Shown here: in pieces, positions 1-7,039 of the stretch
Layout: the number at the start of each line of letters is the position of its first letter
Position numbering within the stretch: position 1 is the stretch's first letter
DNA from: Stephanodiscus triporus
Lineage: Eukaryota > Bacillariophyta > Thalassiosirophyceae > Thalassiosirales > Thalassiosiraceae
NCBI GenBank assembly: GCA_036939755.1
Contig: JALLAZ010000724.1
Location: forward strand, 1-12,493
Length of the DNA: 12,493 nt
Reading direction: 5' to 3'
Program-made: the position numbers and the translations under genes
Notes under the pieces: generated by a model
The model's input: only the letters and a program-made list of their open reading frames with translations
What the model was told of the DNA's origin: nothing
Databases searched by the model: none

Positions 1-51
1 AGTAGCCAAACGGTTTGCGTGCCAGCCGGCCTTAAGTTACCGTAGAAAATA

Positions 52-83
52 GGTACAAGTCTACGCGTGCGTAGACTTGTACC
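52..83. repeat. Perfect palindrome, 15-bp arms
   Basis: The arms 52-66 (GGTACAAGTCTACGC) and 69-83 are exact reverse complements separated by GT. The structure lies about 35 bp beyond the point where the neighbouring transposase homology fades. It could be a small hairpin, a transposon end or an excision scar; nothing in the sequence decides among these. Confidence 0.85.
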
Positions 84-116
84 AGAAAAAAATCCCAAAC
101 GACACAAACTGCTCCA

Positions 117-635
117 GCTAGGATGAAAACCAGTCCTCCGCAAACCTCTGCATTTTCTCCTCATTTGGAAACACAATCCTTGCAAGCGGACGAAACCACA
201 ACCTCTTTACTGTCATACAAAGAATTTTTTGAGGATATGGCAGCAAGGTGGGGGGGTTATTCCAAAAATCAAACAGAGCCACTTAATCATCATTTGGCTG
301 CCCAGATAACAAAGCAAAAGTCCCAACATCCTATCTGGCATAAGCGACCAGGGCCTCCTCCTCCGCCGCCGGTGGAGGCTGTGACCAGGCGGAATCCTCA
401 CAATCATGACAAGAGAGTCGAAAGCCTCTCTTGTCAAAACTGTGACGTGGAGGAACGACGACGAGTCCCCCTCATCATATAATTTTTGCCATGGCGAGAG
501 AGAAGGAGGGATCAACACTGCCCTCAACAGGCAGGAACAGATGCGGAGGCTGTTGTGGTAGCAAGCAAGCATAATCAGGAACATCACAAGCCTGACGGTA
601 TTCTTCTTCTGCTGATGGGTCAAAGTTCCGGCCAT
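117..635 (-). pseudogene. PIF/Harbinger-like transposase remnant (DDE_Tnp_4 type)
   Basis: The minus strand reads from an ATG at 635 for 140 codons. The segments SPWQKLYDEGDSSSFLHVT, LTREAFDSL, PPGHSL with an Arg run, GLLLCYLGSQM and KWLCLIFGIT have the order and style of the N-terminal part of diatom PIF/Harbinger-like transposases as I know the family; no search was run. The frame stops at 213, just after an A6 run (coding strand). In the next frame the homology resumes (MTVKRLWFRPLAR, FPNEEKMQRFAE) down to about 117, so a one-base slip in the A run breaks the gene. The rest of the DDE catalytic domain is not present towards position 1. It is therefore a truncated, frameshifted, non-functional copy. 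The family call rests on recognition of the sequence, so the exact superfamily is moderately sure. Confidence 0.6.
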
Positions 636-746
636 GGTTGATCATCAGGTGAGGAAATGGTGGAGGGGCGGATCATCTTTCTCAAGGCTCACTACTGAGA
701 AATGCCCACAAATTCTCACGCAGCCATCCAGAAAAAGTCTATTCTT

Positions 747-861
747 TATTTACGGCACAAGAAAACCAAAAAAGCAAATCTGGACCAGATTTTCAGCAAT
801 TCCATATTTACGGCACAAGAAAACCAAAAAGCAAATCTGGACCAGATTTTCAGCAAGTCCA
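747..861. repeat. Tandem duplication, 58 bp x 2
   Basis: The copies at 747-804 and 805-861 are almost identical: a run of six A versus five A and a change near the end. Each begins TATTTACGGCACAAGAAAAC. Each unit contains the internal palindrome AAATCTGG-A-CCAGATTT. No coding role is evident. Confidence 0.9.
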
Positions 862-950
862 AATCTGGAACTATTGCTCACACAAAAACCAAAAACGAAT
901 TACCTACGGCAGCCACCCAATAATAAAGTACAAGAACTATCTACCATATA

Positions 951-984
951 CCGGGGTTTAAGCACCACCGGGGATTAAGCACCA
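951..984. repeat. 17-bp tandem duplication
   Basis: CCGGGGTTTAAGCACCA at 951-967 is followed directly by CCGGGGATTAAGCACCA at 968-984, with one mismatch. Confidence 0.85.
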
Positions 985-1404
985 GACACTAAATCTATTA
1001 TAATTAGCAAATTAGATAAAATCAAATTTAAGATTGATGCGACCGTTTTAAGAAATGGGGGCCACAACAAAACGATTCAGTGCAACAAGACAAATCCAAC
1101 GGTATGCTGGTCGTCTAATAGGGATTAATGGGTTCCCGACCGACTAGGCTTTTTAGGCGCCTATGGTCAAGCTCTTAAAATTAAGCCTCGAAAACTATAT
1201 TATGAGGAAAGGCTTTAACTCGCGGAAACCTTTGACTGCTTAGCGGGGGGAGCGTTTGTTTTTCCGATGCGTCAATTCGAATGGAGGGTGTTGATGATTT
1301 TTGTACTCATTGTAATCTAAAAAAATCGTTGTTTTGCTACGTAAATGCTAGCTAAAGCTAGCTAAAATACGCACCCACAGACCATGGCAGCCGCCGTCAT
1401 CCTA
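985..1404. other. Non-coding spacer
   Basis: No gene is seen here. The segment is AT-rich to 1060 and mixed afterwards. It holds a perfect tandem GCTAGCTAAA pair (1347-1366) and the palindrome TAGGCGCCTA (1154-1163). The only open frames are short. Confidence 0.6.
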
Positions 1405-1512
1405 CTGCCGCCATGATGCCCCACTCCCGGCGCCACCGCATACTACAATCATCCAACATGTTGGGCGACTGTTGTATGCGGCGGCGCCGTAAGTGGGTCA
1501 CCATGGCGGCTG
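1405..1512. repeat. Long imperfect hairpin, 54-nt arms, no loop
   Basis: The two arms pair without gaps around a centre between 1458 and 1459 (CCAACA/TGTTGG). Pairing includes GGCGCC, CCGCATAC, CCCACT and GCCGCCATG on the left arm with their complements on the right. Across the inner 39 positions I count 32 pairs. It could be a small foldback element, or it could form an RNA hairpin if transcribed; neither can be shown from the sequence. Confidence 0.8.
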
Positions 1513-1942
1513 CGATCGACCATTTATGTCATGACGCGCCAATTTGCCTTTTTTGTTGTTGTGGGATGTGTCTAACATAGGAATACGTAGGGCATCATAC
1601 CGGAAAATCGGCGATACCCTCTCGGGGAACCCAAGAAGGGTTAAACACCCTGGAGAGCTAATTTTTTTCGAAAAGACGTTAAATTTCCACGCGGAATTTT
1701 CTATGATGGAATAGTATCATTTTACGAGATATATACGAGGTCCGAAAAGTTGTAAAATTTAATGTGCACGTCTACAGACAGACTACCAAGATCCAAGATT
1801 CGCATTATTTCTTCGAGTTTCGGAGGCTCCGGCAAACCACTCCTCCCATTGTATAACCCGCCCTTGCCGAAGCAAAGCAGAGCCCCCCCCCCTCCCCCTC
1901 GAGCACTCTTCCTCTCAACAAGCAAGGAATATCACGAAGACC
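1513..1942. promoter_or_regulatory. Upstream region of the bZIP gene
   Basis: There is no gene here. The last 60 bases before the bZIP ATG are pyrimidine-rich, with a C10 run and further C tracts at 1883-1899, as expected of a 5' leader. A TATA-like TTGTATAA lies near 1848-1855, but no core promoter can be claimed with confidence. Confidence 0.35.
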
Positions 1943-3156
1943 ATGGCCGCCGCAGCAAGAAAAACCGTCGTCTTGAAGAAGCGCAAGGTCCCCGACGACG
2001 ACCAACACCTCCAGTCGTCGGGGCCGGAGCCGCTCGAGGCGAAGAAGAAATCGCCCCTCTTCAACCGTCCCCAGAACTTCTACGCCCCCCCCACCGTCCC
2101 CATGTCGAAGGAGGAACTCTCCCAATGGCGCAAGGAGCAGCGCAGGGAGCGCAATCGGGAGAGCGCGGCGGCCAGCCGGAACAAGACTCGTTCGAGGATC
2201 GAGGAGCTCGAGGGGGAGGTCGAGAGCTGGAAGATCAAGTACCAAGACATGGAGGCGAAGGTGCGATGCATGGAACGCCACATCGAGCTCCTGACCAAGT
2301 TGGGAGGCTCGCACCAAGCTCCGGCACTGCAGCCCATCACGACTGTGGTGAGCCATCCCAACAGTCCCCCAAGATCCGACAGTCCCCCAACATCTCCCGT
2401 CTTTTCCGTTTCGGGCCGTCCGCCCCTCGACGTCTTCCCCAACCCCGTCACCTCGTTCTCGCCTCCCCTCGTCCCGGATTGCTCGTCTCGCCCTCACACT
2501 GACCCTGATCCCTTTCCCCCCCTCTTGTCCGAACCCCAGGATAACGCCCCGGTCGAGGAAGGGGAAGCCGCCACTCCTCTCGTCGCCTTCGTCGTCAGTC
2601 CTATCGAAGAATCCAAGGAGCACTTAACCCCGATCAATTCACGACAAGCATAGTCGAAATGACACGATCAAACCTTATAGTTGTCCATTTCCCTCTTCCT
2701 CGGAGGGAATGCAACACCCCTTGTCCCGAACATGACACATGGGGAAACCCATTGTTTCCTTTTCGGACAAACCTAAATTATCTTCCCGCAGTGAAGATTG
2801 CTGGTGCTCACGACGATTCTTCTACGGATGAGACGGAGCGGCGGGAAGAGGAGCGGCTGTCCGACCTCCTCCCCGCGCTTGATTCTGAGGTGAAGGCGAT
2901 GGAGGGGGTAGAAGAGGTCGGCGTACAACAAGTGTCGGGCCGCGTCATCATCCAAGGAGGGGTGGCGCCCGCGGTTGCGTCGGCCAATCTGGCCGATCTC
3001 GGTGCCACCCACGAGGCATCTCCTCACGTCATGCACACCTCGGGCGAGAGCAGCTCCTCCGAGTCAAGCGGCGGCGACGACAACGATGACGAGGACTTTC
3101 TCGATCTGTTGGTCGACAGTTTCGATGACGACTTCGATCCCGCGTTATTTCTTTGA
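1943..3156 (+). CDS. bZIP transcription factor (multi-exon model)
   Basis: This is a nuclear DNA-binding regulator. Residues 62-85 form a basic region with the invariant spacing N71-x7-R79 (NRESAAASR). The zipper d positions follow at L89, W96, M103, M110 and L117, exactly ten residues after R79, then every seven. A Lys/Arg-rich N-terminus (KKRK, 12-15) could be a nuclear signal. The ATG has a good context (ACCATGG). Uninterrupted reading stops at 2653, but a strongly coding, acidic stretch lies in another frame up to 3156 and ends in a Ser-rich, DDNDDEDFLDLL-type tail, a plausible activation domain. Joining exon 1 to that tail needs an intron ending at the CAG at 2789-2791; a donor at 2598 keeps the frame but is not canonical. 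With that join the protein is 339 residues, or 275 if the candidate intron 2348-2539 is also removed. The bZIP identity is sure; the 3' structure is a model. Confidence 0.8.
2348..2539 (+). other. Candidate in-frame intron of the bZIP gene
   Basis: The segment begins GTGAGC and ends CCCCAG. A CTGAC branch-point-like motif is followed by a long pyrimidine run before the acceptor. It is 192 bp, a multiple of three, with no stop, so retention would add 64 Pro/Ser-rich residues (codons 136-199) and removal would keep the frame. Whether it is spliced, retained or alternatively used cannot be told from the sequence. Confidence 0.5.
2598..2791 (+). other. Candidate second intron of the bZIP gene
   Basis: The acceptor TCTTCCCGCAG at 2781-2791 precedes the acidic C-terminal exon, and the sequence from about 2660 to 2790 looks non-coding. 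The only donor position near the end of the first reading frame that preserves frame with this acceptor is the GT at 2598 (A|GTCCTATC), a weak site. An acceptor at 2796 would instead pair with a GT at 2591 or 2594. Confidence 0.4.
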
Positions 3157-3689
3157 TCCCACACCATCGGGCGAAATGTTTAGCAAACCTACACACCCTG
3201 GGTATATTTTCGCGTATTGTTTTGTGGTAGTGATTTTAATCATATGATAATGAAGTAATCTCGTTTATTAACATCTCGTTGATATGTGTAAGCCATTGTT
3301 GATGGGTAAGCTTTTTGAGAAGTTTAAGAGAGTTATCTCTCTAGAGAATGAGAAGAGTAGGATAAATACTCATAATCATTTGAGACGTCGCATGTAACAT
3401 CGATATTCAATGCAGCATAGATTATTGATAATACTGAGTTGTCTCCATTGATTCGATAACTTTTTTCTATGATTTTGAGGAGCGTGGTGATCCGGACTCA
3501 AAGAGGATTCTTGATATCATATATTTGATCCATCCTGCAGATACTTATCTCGGTATGCTCCCCTCTTAACTTTGAAAGATGCATATGCATGAAAAAGGAT
3601 TAGGAGGGGAATTGGCTGAAACGTGCACTTGCAAGAACTGGTAATAAAAATTAGAGATTTTGACATGAGCGGGGGGGGGGAGGGGGGGT
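3157..3689. other. AT-rich spacer with a poly-G tract
   Basis: No gene can be supported. A 31-codon open frame (ATG near 3302) is too short to call; it could be a decayed upstream part of the LRR pseudogene. A G10-A-G7 tract at 3671-3688 immediately precedes the first recognisable LRR codons. Confidence 0.5.
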
Positions 3690-4484
3690 GAACCTTTTCA
3701 TGAAATTGCATCAAACCAATCAATTGATAAATCGAGCATTGATGGTAATAACCTCTACGTTGGAGGAAGACTTCAACCTTTGCATCCGTTATTCAAGCAC
3801 AATCATGCCCTAGAGTGCATGGAGATTACCAGATATAACTTTGGCGAATCATACCTGCAATATTCGTTGGCTCTAAGCTACTTTCATTCTTTAAAATAAT
3901 TCACACTTGCAGGATGCAGCCCTCCGAGCTATACAAACCAGATCACTCACTCGATCTACAATGACTCAATGCTAGAGTGCCTCCATTCACTGTCTGGTCA
4001 TCATGATTTAAGGAAACTTAAGCTAGAAAGTGCTATGATCAAGAGGAATGGATCTACCCCATTATTGGCATTGCTGTGGTTGAACGAATCCAATCTTCTG
4101 GCACAATTGGTTTCAGATTCTCCATCATTACTGACAGTGTTGTGGCTGAGGTAGCAAGACCAGGATCTTGATCTGTATGACAAAAATATGAATGATGCAA
4201 CCGCCCATCTGAAAGTAATCACCCTCGGCAAAAATCATGATGTAACTGATGAAGGCTGGAGGAGCATATTGACCACATCTAAGAGTCCGAATAGCACCCT
4301 GGAGCATCTATCCCTCAGCAATACTAGTAGATTAGATTTATTGACACTTCATTCTCTCACCAATGCGCTAACCAACAACAGCAGCAGACTGCAGGAGCTT
4401 GACTTAAGAGAAAACTCTACTGAATGATACAGAGAATGGCAATTTTTGTTCTCTCTCCTTCTGAAAAACCCCATAAGTGCCTTG

Positions 4485-4492
4485 GACAAAAT
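4485..4492. repeat. Left target-site duplication (candidate)
   Basis: GACAAAAT here corresponds to GAAAAAGT at 5514-5521, six of eight positions identical. Both abut the 9-bp inverted ends of the inserted element. Confidence 0.45.
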
Positions 4493-4514
4493 CTTGGCTG
4501 GAAATGTTGGCGAC

Positions 4515-4574
4515 ATGTCGCCGACATGTCGCCAACAAGGCGAAATGTCGCCGACATGTCGCCAACAAGGCGAA
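4515..4574. repeat. 30-bp tandem repeat with GACATGTC, x2
   Basis: The units at 4515-4544 and 4545-4574 are identical and start ATGTCGCCGACATGTCGCC. A third partial copy begins at 4575. They form the left subterminal array of the inserted element. Confidence 0.9.
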
Positions 4575-5279
4575 ATGTCACCTATTTTCGTTCCGACAGG
4601 CCTATTTTGGCGACATGGTTTTTAGTGTGTCGGCTCACTTTTGTGTCTCTATTTTCCGACATTGACGTACCACAAACAGACAACGTAGACTTGAGTATTC
4701 CTACGTGAAATGTTGACTACGATACTAACCGCCCCTCCGCCCCCGCCCAACAAAAATCACACCCTAGCGTCACGTCTTCACCTCTTGCGGCGTCATCGCC
4801 TCACATCTCACCCGCTTTGTTTGTTTGGTTGTTCGTCTGTTCCTTTGTTCGTCTGTTTGGTTGTTGCATTCTTGTCTCTCTGCTCCTTGTTGTAGCACCC
4901 CGTCCCATCGCGTTGCCACGGCGCCAAGTCGTTCACTGGTGCATCTTGTCTCTCGTTGTCTCTCTCGTCTTGTCGTCGTCGAATCATCGCTTCGTCACGT
5001 CTCGTATAGCCTCGTAGTTGTATTGCGCCCCCTGACACATCTTGTCACGCCCACTTTGTTTGATTGTTGCATCGTCACGTTGCATCTCGTCGTCACAGTG
5101 TCGTAAGTTACCTGTCGCCGACCTCCCATCTTGTCGCACGACGTCGACGTCGACGCCCTCGTCACTCATCTTCCGCCGCGGCCCAGCGCCGCCACTACCT
5201 TCAATGGCCGCCCGACATGCCTCCCCAAATGCCATCGTGTCGCCGCCATCTCCCAAGGCCACCGCTGCATCGCATTATT

Positions 5280-5475
5280 TGATTGTTGCATTATATCATA
5301 GTACTATATGTAGTTTTTTTGCCGACATGTGCAAACATGTCGGGTAATTGTCATGCCAACACGACATCGAAACGGCATCTGAGGAGCCGACACGGCTCGA
5401 TGTCGCCGACATGGTCTGTGTTGTGTCGGCGACATTGCGCCGACATGTCGGCATGTCTGTCGTTTTTTGGGGGGG
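5280..5475. repeat. Right subterminal GTCG/CATGTCG cluster of the element
   Basis: Motifs matching the left array are scattered here: GCCGACATGT, AACATGTCGGG, TGTCGCCGACATGG, GTGTCGGCGACATT and CGCCGACATGTCGGCATGTC. Unlike the left side they are not in tandem register. Confidence 0.7.
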
Positions 5476-5513
5476 AAATCCCCGACACGACGCTGACATT
5501 AGTACCAGCCAAG

Positions 5514-5521
5514 GAAAAAGT
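5514..5521. repeat. Right target-site duplication (candidate)
   Basis: GAAAAAGT, matching GACAAAAT at 4485-4492 at six of eight positions. Confidence 0.45.
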
Positions 5522-5727
5522 GATCTGAGAGACAATGCAATAATTACGATGACATTTGGTATCACTCATTTGACGACAATGTCATGCAATTTATTGCCAA
5601 TGCTTTGGCCAAAAACAGGAGTGTGAAACATTTTTTACTTGATGATATGAATGATGGCATTACAAAAGGGGAGATTCAAACTTTAGCATCCTGGACACTT
5701 ATCATTCTAAACACACTCTGCGCAAAA

Positions 5728-6175
5728 AATGACGAGTATAATAAAGTGCACGCTGATCGCTGGCTACTTCGATGGCCATGCCGGTGCGGCGGTACAATGC
5801 TGGGCGCATCGCCCGATGGAGCACATCCAGGGCTTCATCGGAAGCCACTGGATGCCACCATCGGCCGAGTGCCTGTGTCTGTTCCCCATTCCAGCAATGC
5901 TACATTGATAAAGTAGTAATCAAAACGCAGATACAATCAACTAATTGAAACTGGCCATATCTTGTGAATGGAATAAGGTTTATCAGTGTGAAGGAGAGCC
6001 ATTAACTCCATTGGCTTCTATTTTTTTGCTAGGTAGTTTGCTAGGACAGGGTGGCGGACCATAGTGGGAAGCTTCGCTGCTGTCCCGGTTTTGCTTACTG
6101 TATTTCACATGGTACCAAAGCCCAGTCCGACACCATGCTATGCTTGACCCTCCCTCCTCCTCCATATCGATACAT
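5728..6175. other. Spacer with a coding-like GC-rich patch
   Basis: Positions about 5752-5900 are richer in GC than their surroundings and stay open in two frames (for example YFDGHAGAAVQCWAHRPMEH in one). I cannot assign this to a family. It may be a captured gene fragment or transposon debris. The rest shows nothing. Confidence 0.3.
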
Positions 6176-6275
6176 GAGAAGGATTTTCTGGGATTGTCCC
6201 ACCGCGAGAAGCACGCGCGTCAAGAGAAGAGAAGGATTTTCATGGGATTCTGTCCCGTTGCGCGCGGAGAAGCAC
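6176..6275. repeat. Degenerate direct duplication, about 53-bp period
   Basis: GAGAAGGATTTTCTGGGATT at 6176 recurs as GAGAAGGATTTTCATGGGAT at 6229. Each is followed by a TGTCCC motif and a GAGAAGCACG motif. It lies in the presumed upstream region of the Cys-rich gene. Confidence 0.7.
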
Positions 6276-6459
6276 GGCGTGGAAAACGACGGGCGTTTCC
6301 CCGCCCCCCCTTGTTTTTGGCTCATTATTTTTAAAGACCCCCGCCCGGTCCCCCCCAAACCAAACATAACGACAAATAATCATAACGAATTGGTGCCTGC
6401 TCGAACAAATAATTATCGCCCCCGCAAAACACGTGCGTCGCGCCGCCGAAACTTAACAA

Positions 6460-7032
6460 ATGGCGCCCCACGAGAACCTCGAAACGAAAAGGCGACGTAA
6501 CATCGTGGAATTGAATCGATCGGGGGCGTGTCACCTGTGCGGGTGCACCTCCGGGTCGCGATCGTACCGTCGATTCGTGCCGTCGTCGAACGACGGGGGG
6601 GGACCCTACGAGTTGGAGGAGGAGTTGGAGGAGGAGTTGGAGGAGGAGGAGGAGGAGGAGGAGGCCGCGTCCGGCGAGGAGGGGATCGTCCCCATGCGCA
6701 CGTGCATGTGCCACGGAAGCGCCCCCCCCCCCTCCCTCCGTCCGTTCCCCCTCAGGGTCTGCGAGATGTGCGTGGCCGACGACGTCATGTCGGTCACGGG
6801 ACGTATACGATGCTGCGGAATATGCGGCGTCGTCGCGTGCGACGAGCATTGCGGCGTCCGGGGCGTGAGCCTGATCGAGGTCACCGACGCGGACGAGCGG
6901 ACCAACGCGGGGTGCATCGAATGTCGGGGGATGGAATCGTTCTTCGAGATGGAGCTTTTCCGTCCCGCGCACCGTCGCGGGGGCTTCGACGGATCGACGA
7001 CGCCGAGGAATATGGCCTCCCATATCGTGTAG
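6460..7032 (+). CDS. Cys-rich putative zinc-binding ORF, probable 5' part of the F-box gene
   Basis: The ATG has a strong context (AACAAATGG) and opens 190 codons. Paired cysteines suggest metal binding: C24-x2-C27, C82-x-C84-H85, C101-x2-C104, C119-x2-C122, C127-x2-H130-C131 and C152-x2-C155. This resembles B-box- or RING-like cross-brace clusters in style, but no named family is secure. Between the first and second Cys groups sits an acidic run (51-68, almost all Glu) encoded by GAG/GAGTTG repeats, with a C10 tract shortly after it in the gene. The stop TAG at 7030-7032 lies only 7 bp before the next ORF's ATG, and that ORF opens with yet another CxxC, so the zinc-binding module seems to continue across the break. 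In a eukaryotic genome two independent genes 7 bp apart are unlikely. The likely role is the N-terminal domain of a ubiquitin-ligase adaptor. Confidence 0.65.
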   Translation: MAPHENLETKRRRNIVELNRSGACHLCGCTSGSRSYRRFVPSSNDGGGPYELEEELEEELEEEEEEEEAASGEEGIVPMRTCMCHGSAPPPSLRPFPLRVCEMCVADDVMSVTGRIRCCGICGVVACDEHCGVRGVSLIEVTDADERTNAGCIECRGMESFFEMELFRPAHRRGGFDGSTTPRNMASHIV

Positions 7033-7039
7033 AGTACCA

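Larger units (their letters stand above)
4493..5513. mobile_element. Non-autonomous inserted element (MITE-like), 1,021 bp
   Basis: The element begins CTTGGCTGG and ends CCAGCCAAG, an exact 9-bp terminal inverted repeat. Imperfect inversion continues inward (AATGTTGGCGACATGTCG against AATGTCAGCGTCGTGTCG). It interrupts the LRR reading frame after NPISALDK, and LRR sequence resumes directly at the other side. Inside there is no protein-coding frame I would trust. Both subterminal regions are packed with the palindrome GACATGTC and with GTCGCCGAC or GTCGGCGAC, while the centre is pyrimidine-rich on the plus strand. Eight-base duplications and clustered subterminal motifs are typical of hAT-class elements; MULE-type elements are an alternative. 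The boundaries are good; the class is uncertain. Confidence 0.65.
3690..5727 (+). pseudogene. Leucine-rich-repeat protein, broken by stops, frameshifts and an insertion
   Basis: From 3690 to 4492 a single frame reads as consecutive degenerate LRRs: ASNQSIDKSSIDGNNLY, HPLFKHNHALECMEI, SGHHDLRKLKLES, VITLGKNHDVTDEGW, STLEHLSLSN, NNSSRLQELDLREN and NPISALDK. Three nonsense codons interrupt it (TAA 3897, TAG 4152, TGA 4425) without any frame change; for instance SLK-stop-FTLAGC continues cleanly. The repeats resume after the inserted element at about 5514 (DLRDNAI, then FIANALAKNRSVKHFLLDD and SILDTYHSKHTL), now across two frameshifts, and fade near 5727. This style of large LRR family is familiar to me from centric diatoms, where its function is not established. 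No start codon or promoter is identifiable, and the copy is almost certainly non-functional. Confidence 0.72.

Noticed and set aside
123..482. Plus-strand open frame of 119 codons
   Set aside because: It overlaps the transposase remnant on the other strand, which has clear family-like motifs; this frame has none.
1055..1147. 30-codon frame reading MGATTKRFSATRQIQRY
   Set aside because: It faintly recalls retroelement-type sequence, but it is too short and isolated to support a call.
1762..2623. Long alternative frames on both strands over the bZIP gene
   Set aside because: The region is GC-rich and the frames are compositional shadows; only the bZIP frame has conserved motifs.
4515..4580. 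Direct repeats resembling a CRISPR array
   Set aside because: The repeats are contiguous with no unique spacers, and the setting is a eukaryotic transposon.
4710..5347. Several short overlapping ORFs inside the inserted element
   Set aside because: They are low-complexity, mutually overlapping on both strands and show no domain; the element looks non-coding.
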